Source of the DNA: Geosiphon pyriformis
Taxonomy: Eukaryota; Glomeromycota; Glomeromycetes; Archaeosporales; Geosiphonaceae
Length of the DNA: 27,474 nt
Assembly: GCA_016748015.1 (NCBI GenBank)
Contig: JAAOMT010000786.1
Location: 131,903 to 159,376, forward strand
Direction: 5' to 3'
In this document: in pieces, positions 1 through 8,939 of the stretch
Position numbering within the stretch: the stretch's first letter is position 1
How the letters are laid out: every line of letters starts with the position of its first letter
Position numbers and translations under genes: made by a program
Notes under the pieces: generated by a model
What the model was told of the DNA's origin: nothing
What the model saw: only the letters and a program-made list of their open reading frames with translations
Databases searched by the model: none

Positions 1-49
1 TCAAAGTAATAGGTTGTATAAGCTGTGTAGGTTTCAGCTAAATGCTTGT

Positions 50-217
50 TCAGGAACCAGTTCCAAAAGTCTTGGAATTGTCTACTGGATTGTTTTCAAA
101 GGGGAAGCAGATCAAGCAGGAGGGCAGAGGATTAAGTTCAATAAAGTCTAAATTGTTTTTGTTGTGTGCTGCAAAGTGTTCTTCTGATTGCTGTGGCAGA
201 TATGAGTAATTACCCAT
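50..217 (-). CDS. 55-codon leader ORF of copy A
   Basis: An ATG at 217-215 (minus strand) opens a frame of 55 codons ending in TGA at 52-50. Copy B has the same ORF with the same length, ending in TAA at the same codon. The product starts MGNYSYLPQQ. No domain was recognised. It overlaps the start of the gag reading frame in another phase, so it could be a real leader peptide, an upstream ORF that limits gag translation, or the first segment of gag joined by frameshifting. No choice can be made from sequence alone. Confidence 0.4.
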   Translation of the reverse strand: MGNYSYLPQQSEEHFAAHNKNNLDFIELNPLPSCLICFPFENNPVDNSKTFGTGS

Positions 218-244
218 ACAATGAGAGAATAAGTGAATTTTAAC

Positions 245-263
245 AACCTCACAGGGAGCACCA
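245..263 (-). other. Primer binding site of copy A
   Basis: Read on the minus strand the sequence is TGGTGCTCCCTGTGAGGTT, six bases inside the LTR end and identical to the PBS of copy B. It begins with TGG, as expected for pairing with a tRNA 3'-CCA end. The tRNA was not identified. Confidence 0.7.
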
Positions 264-269
264 CTTTTA

Positions 270-925
270 TGTTATGAGTTGGAGTAACAAGCTAACAGAT
301 AGCAAAGGAGAACAGAATTGTAGGGTGATAGAAATAATCAAAGGGGAATTCAACTTTAAAGAATGAATTGAATGAGTATGAATTCAATGTGTGAGATCAG
401 TCTCATAAAATATCTCAATCGCTATTCTTTTCAAAAGGTAACAAGAGAATCTGAAGGTAGAGGGATAGTCCATACTGTTAACAATTGATAACTGCTAGTA
501 TAATTCTATGCCTCACATCAGGGCTCTTAGAATTCAATATCAGGTATTAATTTGTGCTTTTCAGTCACGTTTATTTAAATAATCTTCAAATGTTACAATT
601 ATATACATTAGAAAAAGGCCAACAAGTAATCTTTTATCCTAAAATGTTCGGATACTTAAAGATAGGGAAAGGGAAATTAGCGATAAGAGAGTGATTGAGA
701 TGAAAGTTGTTATTTTTATTTATTTGATTCTTGTTTGAGAGATGATTTTCTACAGCTAAGAGACTCATTGCTTATATAGCTAATGAAAGTGGTCAATGAC
801 CAGGTCAACAGTCAGGTCATTGATCAGATCAATGATCACTATCTAAAAATAGAGTGGCTAATTATATGACATCAGTGACTAATACATGTGATAACTAATA
901 AAAATTATGGGTTTCAACCATAACA
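270..925 (-). repeat. 5' LTR of gypsy copy A (656 bp)
   Basis: On the minus strand it begins TGTTATGG at 925 and ends in TAACA at 270, the same ends as the LTRs of copy B. It has a TATATAAG box (CTTATATA on the plus strand at 771-778). It carries four units of the family's 12-bp repeat at 790-837. The flank next to it is ATAT (926-929). The partner target-site copy lies outside the window. Confidence 0.92.
790..837 (-). repeat. 12-bp tandem array, four units (copy A LTR)
   Basis: Minus-strand counterpart of the arrays of copy B: four 12-base units upstream of the TATA box. Having four units in both this LTR and the 3' LTR of B suggests that four is the ancestral or common state. Confidence 0.88.
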
Positions 926-1226
926 ATATAATTTTGTATAAGAACTTTGTTTTTAAGAACTGGACCAATAAAATGGTATTGATCTTTAGTAATAATAAAA
1001 AAACTGTTTTAATAATAGTCAATTTCATTTACTATTTGGCTGAAAAACATCATAATAAGTTATAAGTGTTTAAATTAAAATTCAGAGTAGACATAGAAAA
1101 AAGTAGTCTAATTAATAATATAAAAGTAATGTTTATTAGTTTTTGTATTTTGTTTAATGTTTTGTCAATTAAATTGTTTGTTTGCTCAGTATTATTAAGT
1201 TTTTTACTATTAGTTTTGGATTATAC
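926..1226. other. AT-rich spacer between head-to-head elements
   Basis: This 301-bp stretch separates the 5' LTRs of copies A and B. It is AT-rich with many short A/T runs. The only open frame is about 60 codons and reads into the start of the LTR, so it looks accidental. It is probably original genomic sequence or older degraded repeat; nothing else is recognisable in it. Confidence 0.6.
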
Positions 1227-1314
1227 TGTTATGGTTGAAATCCATAATTTTTATTAGTTATCACATGTATTAGTCACTGATATTATATAATTAGCCACTC
1301 TATTTTTAGATAGT

Positions 1315-1434
1315 GATCATTGACCTGATCAATAACCTGACCGTTGACCTGATCATTGACCTGATCAATGATCTGATCGTTAATCTGATTATTGACCTGA
1401 TCATTGACCTAGTCATTGACCTGATCATTGACCA
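1315..1434 (+). repeat. 12-bp tandem array in U3, ten units
   Basis: Ten consecutive 12-base units with consensus GATCATTGACCT fill 1315-1434 with no spacing change. Units differ from one another mainly by transitions. The array lies just upstream of the TATA box at 1446. Two other LTR copies carry four units each. Position and strict period fit an upstream promoter element, but no binding factor can be named. Confidence 0.92.
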
Positions 1435-1445
1435 CTTTCAATAGC

Positions 1446-1453
1446 TATATAAG
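1446..1453 (+). promoter_or_regulatory. TATA box of 5' LTR (copy B)
   Basis: TATATAAG lies 12 bases after the end of the 12-bp array. The same box is found at 8433-8440 in the 3' LTR and on the minus strand at 771-778. It should set the U3/R boundary some 25-35 bases downstream, around 1475-1490. The start site itself is not visible. Confidence 0.6.
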
Positions 1454-1958
1454 CAATGAGTCTCTTAACTGTAGAAAATCATCTCTCAGACAAGAATCAA
1501 ATAAATAAAAATAACAACTTTCATCTCAATCACTCTCTTATCACTAATTTCCCTTTCCCTACCTTCAAGTATTTGAACATCTTAGGATAAAAAATTACTT
1601 GTTGGCCTTTACCTGATGTATATAATTGTAGTATTTGAAGATTATTTGAATAAATGTGACTGAAGAGCACAAGTTGATACCTAATATTGAATTCTAAGAG
1701 TGCTGACATGAGGCATAGAATTATATCAGCAATTATCAATTGTTGACAGTATGGACTATCCCTCTACCTTCAGATTCCTTAGTTACCTTTGAAAAAAATA
1801 GCGACTGAGATATTTTATGAGACTAATCTCACACATTGAATCCATACTCATTCAATTCACTCTTTGAAGTTGAATTCCCTTTGATTATTTCCATCACCCT
1901 ACAATTCTGTTCTCCCTTGCTATCTGTTAGCTTATTATTCCAACCCATAACATAAAAG

Positions 1959-1977
1959 TGGTGCTCCCTGTGAGGTT
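1959..1977 (+). other. Primer binding site of copy B
   Basis: TGGTGCTCCCTGTGAGGTT begins six bases after the 5' LTR. TGG can pair with a tRNA 3' CCA end. The same 19-mer is found in copy A, and with one C/T change in copy C. A tRNA ending ...AGGGAGCACCA would fit; which isotype that is was not determined. Confidence 0.7.
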
Positions 1978-2004
1978 GTCAAAATTCACTTATTCTCTCA
2001 TTGT

Positions 2005-2172
2005 ATGGGTAATTACTCATATCTGCCACAGCAATCAGAAAAACACTTTGCAGCACACAACAAAAACAATTTAGACTTTATTGAACTTAATCCTCTACCC
2101 TCCTGCTTGATCTGTTTCCCCTTTGAAAACAATCCAGTAGACAATTCCAAGACTTTTGGAACTGGTTCCTAA
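2005..2172 (+). CDS. 55-codon leader ORF of copy B
   Basis: The first ATG after the PBS opens 55 codons (MGNYSYLPQQ...) ending in TAA at 2170-2172. Copy A has the same ORF with the same length, ending in TGA. No known domain is visible. Its last ~45 bases overlap the gag frame, which is one base back in phase (-1). No clear slippery heptamer was found in the overlap. It could be an upstream ORF, or the original gag start now separated from the rest. Confidence 0.4.
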   Translation: MGNYSYLPQQSEKHFAAHNKNNLDFIELNPLPSCLICFPFENNPVDNSKTFGTGS

Positions 2173-3559
2173 ACAAGCATTCAGCTGAAACCTACACAGC
2201 TTATACAACCTATTACTTTGACCAAGCTTATTTTGAAAACAACTTTGAAGAAAGAAACAACAGTATCAATCAGCTCTTATATTCTGCAACTTTTAAACAA
2301 CAACCCCCTGATTTCGAATATCTGAATCATTAAATCCACATTTGGATTGCTGCCCATTAACCAACTGAAACTTTCTTTGAAACAGAAGAAGAAAGCTACC
2401 AAACTGCTCTTGTTTTTGACCTTTTATCAAGCAAATTAGACTCATCTACACAAACAGTTACCCTTGAACCAATGGCTAATAACTCCATGCAAGCAAACAT
2501 TTTGGCCGCTCTTCAAGATATACAAACTGCTCTAAGAAAAAAAACAATACTCCACTACTATTATTTAGAGGTAATATACAAAATCCAATTAAATGGTTGG
2601 ATGATTTTGAAAGAGCTGCTACAGCCAACCAGTATGATGAAGAATACAAGTTCCAAATCATTGGTGGTTACCTCCAAGGCTTTCTTGCTACCTGGTTCTC
2701 ACAAGAAACAGATGCCAATGCTCAACACAGAATAATCAGATGGACACCTATCAATGCTGGAGAAGAAAATACCTCTTTTACTACCCAATTTGTGGCCAAA
2801 TTCAGAACTCCAATATTAATATTCAAATGGCGCATGGAATTGGAAAGAAGAACCCAAGGTCCTAAAGAAATAGTGACTAAATATGCTAAAGCTATTAGAA
2901 AGCTAATTAAGCATATAGACTCTGGTAGAAACTGGACTAAAGAGCAAAAGATCCACTTCTTTACAAAAGAATTGAGAACTGATTTATTTTATGCTCTTTG
3001 GCCTCTTTTGGCTTTAAAAGATAATCCCACCATGGATATGGCCATTGAACTCGCCCAAAAAATTGAAGACAATGAAAAAATGCATTTGGAATCCACACTT
3101 CCAGTTTTTGCTCCTGCTCCTGTTATGGCTCTTACTCCTCAAATAGCCACTACTTTTTTTGCTGCCCAGACACAAAATCCAAATAAACAATTAATAGATA
3201 AACTTACAGCAAATCTTGCTCAGCTATTAGAACCATTAGTCCAAGCAGTCAGAGATAACCAGCAACCACCAAAACCTAGATATGAATCTCATTTTAACCA
3301 GCTCCAGCAACTCTTTTACCAAAGACAGCAAAATTGTGGCCCTCCTGTGTGTTATAGATGTAGATTAACTGGACATTTCTTTAAAGATTGCAACAATCCT
3401 TCACTGCATCCTCCAGCTCTCAGAAACAATGACAACCAAAACAATAGACCCAACAACAACAACAATGTCTCTAATCAAAAACCCAATCATGTTAACATCA
3501 ATTTTTTTGGAAAGGATCCCCTAATTGAAGCCACTGTTTATCAGCTTTTAAACTGGTAG
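2127..3559 (+). pseudogene. gag: gag polyprotein, broken (copy B)
   Basis: Gag packages element RNA in virus-like particles. The frame is open from 2127, with in-frame TAA at 2331-2333 and 2358-2360 (Gln-like positions, CAA to TAA). In an A8 run near 2536-2543 the frame moves back by one base. From 2597 it stays open to TAG at 3557-3559. The capsid-like part includes a typical retrotransposon-gag stretch near 2690-3070 (WFSQETDA, then helical, charged sequence). A CX2CX4HX4C zinc knuckle (CYRCRLTGHFFKDC) is intact at about 3350-3391, followed by an Asn-rich tail. The only ATG of the later frame is at 2597, well inside the conserved region, so it is not the true start. Confidence 0.85.
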
Positions 3560-3577
3560 GTGCACCTCCAAAAGGTG
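3547..3577 (+). promoter_or_regulatory. Possible -1 ribosomal frameshift site at gag/pol junction
   Basis: The heptamer T TTA AAC (3547-3553) sits in the zero frame of gag, two codons before its stop. Shifting back one base here opens the -1 frame that continues into the protease region (from 3553 onward). A 5-bp stem, CACCT at 3563-3567 with AGGTG at 3573-3577, starts nine bases after the heptamer. An alternative pairing, TGCAC at 3561 with GTGCA at 3581, is also possible. UUUAAAC is a known -1 slippery sequence. The copy has other one-base frame changes, so accidental decay is the rival explanation. Confidence 0.4.
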
Positions 3578-6245
3578 AGAGTGCAAGCCAACCAGAAGAA
3601 AACCCCTTTTATGCTTTTAACTTAACTAATAATAACCATGACATGGATGAACTAGCAATCAACCCCTCTGAATTCACAAGAAAGAAGAAAAAAGCCAAAG
3701 TTGATTTCGTTCTGGATCCCAATAAAGCTTCTACATCAACTGCTGACAACAATGAGCCCCCAAAAGCCAAAGTTTTCAAGAACCCTCCAAAGTTGGAACC
3801 CCCAGAAATAGTACAAAAATCTGGCCCTATTCTGTTGTCAAAAACCTCATAGAAACCCCAGCACATATAACCTTTGGCCAATTGATAACCCATCTACAAT
3901 TCAGAAAAGATCTTTGCAAATCTCTGATTCCAAAGAAAAAAACACCCAAAACCAACAAACGCCTTTGCCAAGCTGGACTTGCTGACAATAGCAATGTTAC
4001 TCCTCTAATTTGCAAAGCCCAAGTGGCTGGCTATTTTATCAATTTGATCCTAGACAGTAAATCATCTGTTAGTGTTATTGCTAAACACTTTCTTGAAGCA
4101 ATTGGCAGAAAAATTGATGAACTATCCACATAACCAATGACTAATGTGCATAGTGATAAGAAAAAAGGGCTTGGTATAGCCAAAGCTATTCCTGTCTGCA
4201 TCAATGGCATCAGCATTAAAACTGATATGGAAGTATCTAAAGCAAAAGAATACACCATCATTGTTGGCAATAAATGGCTCAAGAAAACAAAAACTTTGCT
4301 TGATTATGAACTCTGTAAACTAACCATCAGATGTGGTGAGAAACCCATTGTGATTAAATGTTGCCATTGGACAACTTCCCCAGTACCCAAGCAGAGCCCA
4401 GAAGAAAATGAATCAGACAAATCAGATGATAAAGAAAGTGAGGAAGAAGAAAAACAAGAAGAACAAGAAGAAACTGCTGAATTCATCTATATCATCTTCA
4501 CCAGCAATGGCAAACCACTGGATAATGTCAAGACAGATAAAGAAGGAATCATTGTCAATGGCAAGCTGATCTGCTGGCCTTATTATGACATACTCAAAAG
4601 AACCTTTGACAGAAAGCCAGGCAAGAAAGCCAAATACAGTTATTGGTGGCATGGTTCTTGTGCTCGGTGCTGGTGTGACAAACCATTGTATTTTCCTAGC
4701 GATGAATGCATGTCCTGCCTGATCTATTACAAAGATTGGGAACCAATCAGCTTGATACTCCGTGAGGAAATAAAAGAAGTCTAAAAGTCCTTTGAAAACA
4801 AATCACCTGAAATCCAATCACTGGTTGTAGAACAAAGAGAACCCTCTCCAGAAAAAAGAAAGATAAACATTGAAAACCTGCTGGCTAGAAACAGTCCAGT
4901 TATCTTAAAAGAAGATAAACCTTCTGGACATATACATGTAATACAATACACCATCATCACCAGAGAAACTCATCCCATCCATTTGAAGCCCTATCAATCC
5001 AACCAGCACAATGATGAGTTTATCAAAAAGGAAATAATCCAAATGAAAAACCTTGGATTCATATAGGAAACCAAGAGTGAATGGGCATTCCCAGTTGTAG
5101 TAATATCCAAGAAAAGAGGAACTCTACGCTTTTGTGTTGACTATTACCAATTAAATGCCATTACTGAAAGAAATATGTACCCACTTCCCAAGATTGATGC
5201 AATGCTAAACCAATTCCATGGTGCTGTTTTCTTCTCAACCATTGACTTAACTGCTGGATTCTGGCAAGTAGAGATGGATTCAGAAAGCAGAAAAAAAACT
5301 GCCTTCATCACCAAGTATGGCATCTACAAATTCACAGTCATGCCTTTTGGTTTCACAAATGCTCCTCCCATCTTTCAATGCTTAATGGACAAAGTATTTG
5401 AATCAGTAAAAAAAAACTTTGTTCTAGTCTACTTAGACAACATAATGGTATACTCAAAAACCTGGGATGAATACCTTGAACATTTGCAAAAGGTTTTTGA
5501 CCTCCTTAGAAATGCTGGTCTTAAGATCAATCCAATCAAATCATTCTTTAGATGTCAATCCACCCAGTTCCTTGGCCATCTTATTACAAAAGATGGAATC
5601 TTCCCTGATCCAGCCAAAATTGAAAAAGTTCAAAACATTAGACAACCAATGAATGTTAATAAACTATGCTCTTTTCTTGGTTTGGCCTCTTATTATCACA
5701 AGTTTGTCAAGGATTTCTCCAAAATCACCACTCCTCTCAATTAGCTACTTAGGAAAAACATCAATTATCACTGGGGCACTCATCAACAAAAAGCATTTGA
5801 AATTCTGAAGGAAAAACTGGTTACAGAACCCATCCTCATGCAACCTAATCTGGATTGACTTTTTATCCTTCATACTGATGCATCTGGCTATGGACTTGGT
5901 GCTGTTCTTTCCCAGAAAGACAAAGATGGCAGAGAATATGTCATAGCATATGTCAGTAGAACTCTTACACCAGCAGAAAGGAACTACTCAGTCACTGAGC
6001 AAGAATGCTTAGCAGTAGTTTGGGCTACCAACTACTGGGACAAATATCTTAAGGGTGTGAAATTTTTGGTGGTAATAGATCACCAAGCTTTGGTTTGGCT
6101 ACACAACAAAAGAAACCTGAAACATAAATGGATAACTTGCTGAATACTCCACTTGAATGAATTCGACTATAACATTCAACACCACAAAAGAGCTAATCAT
6201 CAAAATGCCGATGCTTTCTCCAGACTTACCATCCAGTGATAGTAA
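3553..6245 (+). pseudogene. pol: pol 5' part: protease, Cys-rich module, RT, RNase H (copy B)
   Basis: The frame runs 3553-3852, then moves by one base near 3836 and continues to 6236. The aspartic protease site reads D-S-K (4053-4061) where the family has D-S-G, so it is dead. An acidic linker (4420-4480) and a Cys-rich patch (C-X2-C-X-C and C-X2-C, about 4655-4725) follow. RT spans about 4940-5650: FSTIDLTAGFWQ is present, but the YLDD box reads YLDN (Asn at 5439-5441). RNase H spans about 5860-6120 with TDAS, TEQE and the last Asp still visible. In-frame stops lie at 4131 (TAA), 4782 (TAA), 5064 (TAG), 5742 (TAG), 5856 (TGA) and 6141 (TGA), then TGATAGTAA at 6237-6245. Confidence 0.9.
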
Positions 6246-6271
6246 AACCCTCTTAAACCAAACTAACTTAA

Positions 6272-7618
6272 TTATTTGTAACTCCCTCACAAACAAACAC
6301 GATAATAGACTTGGACAATTATTCTGTCTTAATGGAATTTTTGGATAAAAGACAATACTCATCAGACTATACTTGACAGCAAAGAGAACATTTGCACAAA
6401 CAATCAAATTTCTATTTGATTCACCAGAACCAGTTATATAAAAGAAATAGAAAAGATCCTAACTGTCCCCAAAAAGTCATTAGATTTGAAGAAAGAGAAA
6501 TTGTGATCTATAATATGTACACTGATTCATTAGCTGGACACTTTGGAAAAACAAAAACGATTCAGAAAACTTTAGCTCGCTATTATTGGCCTATCTTGGG
6601 AAAAGACACTGCTGAATACATCAAAACCTGTGATACCTGCCAAAGAAGAAGAAAACCCAATCACAAGGAAGATATTCATCCAATCTTTGTTGGTCAACCA
6701 TTTGACAGAATTGGTATAGATGTTGTTGGACCTTTAACAGTAACTCCTGATGGCAACAGATACATTATCACAGTTACCAACTATCTTACAAAGTGGGTAG
6801 AAGCAAGAGCCACCCCAGATCAAACAGCAGTCTCAATTGCCAATTTCATTTATAAAGATATTATCTGTCATCACGGTTGTCTCAAAGAACTTTTATCTGA
6901 TAAAGGAAGAGCTTTTCTTAGTACACTGGTTGAAGAACTTTGCAGAAAAATGGGAATACATCATAAACTCTTTTCCCCTTATTACCCCCAAACAAATAAC
7001 CTAGTAGAACGTTTCAATAGAACACTATGTGAAACCCTAGCCAAAACCAGTGAAGAAACCAACCTATGAAACAAAGTACTGTCTTCAGTTTTGTTTGCTT
7101 ATAAAACTGTGAATTATAACATAACAAGTTATGAACCCTTTTATCTGCTCTATAGACAAATGGCAACTCTACCAATAGAAATGGATATAAAAACAATACT
7201 TTTTGAAAAAATAACAATAGGAGATTACAAGGACATTTTGCAAAGAAGACTTGGTACCATTTTTGACTCATTGGTAGAAGCATGAATAATTGCCTTTGAA
7301 AAGATAAAACAGTTTCAAGAGAAGCTCAAAAAAAAAAAGACTTATAAAATACTTTCCTTAAGTATTGGTGACTTAGTTTTGAAATACCATTCAGACAGAG
7401 ACAATGTCTATGATGATAAATTTTCCAGCCACTGGAAAGGACCTTTTATAGTCAACAAAGTTTTGAACAATAATTCATATATCCTACAAGATCAATATAA
7501 AACAATATTCAGTGATCGCCCTGTTCATGACACACAACTCAAGAAATATCACAAACGACCTGATTGGTTACTTGTTGTGGTAATACCAACCCAAATGATC
7601 AGCAAAAATCAGATATAA
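6272..7618 (+). pseudogene. int: pol 3' part: integrase (copy B)
   Basis: Integrase joins the cDNA to the host chromosome. The frame differs from RT-RNase H and is open from 6272. The zinc domain near 6500-6650 keeps GH and CDTC, but the expected first His reads Tyr (NMYTDSLAGH). The catalytic core keeps all three acids: Asp at 6719-6721, Asp at 6899-6901 and Glu at 7007-7009, with 35 residues between the second Asp and the Glu (DD35E). A C-terminal part with the fold expected for binding (LVLKYH...HWKGPFIV, about 7365-7450) is followed by the stop at 7616-7618. Internal stops are all TGA: 6374, 7067 and 7283. A chromodomain was not recognised. Confidence 0.9.
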
Positions 7619-7659
7619 ATAAATGCACCATTCCCAAAACAGAGGTATCTTCAATCGAC

Positions 7660-8316
7660 ATGAACAATTATTTTCTAGATCAAAACATTCAAAATGCTTT
7701 CTACACTCTCCATAAGTACTGGATTAAAAATTATCCAAATGCTACTCTGACCATTGGAAAACAAACCACCATAACTGATAACAATAGAACACATACTGTT
7801 ATTAGACCAAACAAAACCACTACCAGAAAAGAAAGAATTGGTAGCAAAATAGATAAGTATTTGCTGGAAAGCATAACAGCAGCAATACTTACACCTTCCA
7901 TAACAATTGGAAAAATGATTAAGGAAATCTTGCCCATAGACAAAAACTTGTTATATAGAAAGCAACTAGAACTCTATGGTTGTCTTGGTGAAATCATAGA
8001 AGAAATAAAGCTTATGAAGAAAACAACTTTAGAGATACAAGTGGAAATTTTGGACATTATACGTTTAAATGTTCTAAGAGTTTTGACCATTGCAAGAAGA
8101 GCCAAAACTCTTATACAAAGATTTGGTCTCTTGGATACAAAGCTTATTTCGCCTCAAGTACTATATACTCTATCCACAAAAGACTTCAACAAACTAGTTA
8201 GTTTTGAGTTAGACAAAACTCTTCAATTAGAATACCCTATAAATAGCTTAATTTTGCCAGAGCTCAATTTCTTTGGAGAGGATAATGTTATAGTTGAAAC
8301 CCATAATTTTTATTAG
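7660..8316 (+). CDS. Unidentified third ORF of copy B, ending in 3' LTR
   Basis: The frame is open from 7564; the first ATG is at 7660, giving 218 residues to TAG at 8314-8316. It is one base back in phase (-1) relative to integrase and overlaps its end. No stop interrupts it, unlike the pol frame beside it. The protein is basic and Lys/Ile/Leu-rich, with a helical-looking second half. There is no signal peptide, no clear membrane segment and no motif that I recognise, so an envelope gene is not supported. The last ten or so codons lie in the PPT-LTR junction and the start of U3. It could be a separate accessory gene, or a C-terminal extension of pol reached by frameshifting. Function unknown. 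Confidence 0.5.
   Translation: MNNYFLDQNIQNAFYTLHKYWIKNYPNATLTIGKQTTITDNNRTHTVIRPNKTTTRKERIGSKIDKYLLESITAAILTPSITIGKMIKEILPIDKNLLYRKQLELYGCLGEIIEEIKLMKKTTLEIQVEILDIIRLNVLRVLTIARRAKTLIQRFGLLDTKLISPQVLYTLSTKDFNKLVSFELDKTLQLEYPINSLILPELNFFGEDNVIVETHNFY
8275..8285 (+). other. Polypurine tract of copy B
   Basis: GGAGAGGATAA directly precedes the 3' LTR start. It is purine except for one T. This is the position where plus-strand cDNA synthesis starts in LTR retrotransposons. It lies within the third ORF, so the same bases are also coding. Confidence 0.65.
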
Positions 8317-8939
8317 TTATCACATGTATTAGTCACTGATGTCATATAATTAGCCACTCTATTTTTAAATAGTAATCATTGACCTGATCAATGACCTGAC
8401 TATTGACCTGGTCATTAACCACTTTCAATAGCTATATAAGCAATGAGTCTCTTAGCTGTAGAAAATCATCTCTTAGACAAGAATTAAATAAATAAAAATA
8501 ACAACTTTCATCTTAATCACTCTCTTATCACTAATTTCCCTTTCCCTACCTTCAAGTATCTGAACATCTTAGGATAAAAAATTACTTATTGGCCTTTTCC
8601 TGATGTATATAATTGTAGTATTTGAAGATTATTTGAATAAACATGACTGAAGAGCACAAGTTGATACCTGATATTGAATTCTAAGAGCGCCAATGTGAGG
8701 CATAAAATTATACCAGCAGTTATCAATTGTTGACAGTATGGACTATCTCTCTACCTTCAGATTCCCCAGTTATCTTTGAAAAGAATAGTGACTGAGATAT
8801 TTTATGAGACTAATCTCGCACATTAAATTCATACTCATTTAATTCACTCTTTGAAGTTGAATCCCCTTTGATTATTTCTATCACTCTACAATCCTGTTCT
8901 CCCTTGCTATCCATTAGTTTGTTACTCCAACCTGTAACA
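8286..8939 (+). repeat. 3' LTR of gypsy copy B (654 bp)
   Basis: It starts TGTTATAG and ends CCTGTAACA. Compared with the 5' LTR it lacks six 12-bp units (four units remain, 8374-8421); otherwise it is collinear. It has TATATAAG at 8433-8440. ATAC follows at 8940-8943, matching ATAC before the 5' LTR. Confidence 0.94.
8374..8421 (+). repeat. 12-bp tandem array, four units (3' LTR)
   Basis: Four consecutive units related to GATCATTGACCT, with a diverged first unit starting AATCAT. They occupy the same place, relative to the TATA box, as the ten-unit array in the 5' LTR. Confidence 0.9.

Larger units (their letters stand above)
1..925 (-). mobile_element. Ty3/gypsy copy A, 5' end only (cut by left window edge)
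   Basis: Read on the minus strand this is an LTR (925 to 270), a primer binding site and the first 217 bases of the leader/gag region. It matches 1227-2221 on the plus strand almost base for base, so it is a second copy of the family of copy B in the opposite orientation. The internal region leaves the window at base 1, so its length, coding state and other LTR are unknown. Copies A and B point away from each other across a 301-bp spacer. Confidence 0.9.
1227..1952 (+). repeat. 5' LTR of gypsy copy B (726 bp)
   Basis: It starts TGTTATGG and ends CCATAACA, a perfect 8-bp terminal inverted repeat. It aligns with 8286-8939 along its whole length. The 3' LTR is 654 bp; the 72-bp difference equals exactly six units of the 12-bp U3 array (ten units here, four there). 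In the first ~110 bp outside the array the two LTRs differ at about seven positions, all transitions. AATAAA at 1500-1505 is a possible polyadenylation signal. Confidence 0.95.
1227..8939 (+). mobile_element. Ty3/gypsy LTR retrotransposon copy B, complete but degenerate
   Basis: Order: 5' LTR (1227-1952), PBS (1959), leader ORF, gag, protease, Cys-rich module, RT, RNase H, integrase, third ORF, PPT (8275), 3' LTR (8286-8939). RT and RNase H before integrase is the Ty3/gypsy order. Both LTRs begin TGTTA and end TAACA. ATAC occurs directly before the 5' LTR (1223-1226) and directly after the 3' LTR (8940-8943), so a 4-bp target-site duplication is likely. The pol region has several stops and at least two or three frame changes. 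The protease and RT active sites are altered, so this copy cannot move by itself. Confidence 0.93.

Noticed and set aside
1066-1257. 63-codon ORF before copy B.
   Set aside because: It starts in AT-rich spacer and ends in the first bases of the LTR, where the same open frame also closes the third ORF. Accidental.
1315-1434. The 12-bp array as a CRISPR.
   Set aside because: Units are contiguous with no spacers, and this is eukaryotic LTR sequence.
3609-3893. 94-codon minus-strand ORF.
   Set aside because: Shadow of the gag-pol junction coding on the plus strand; no family resemblance.
7564-8316. Third ORF of copy B as an envelope gene.
   Set aside because: No signal peptide, membrane segment or furin-like site is visible; position alone is not enough.
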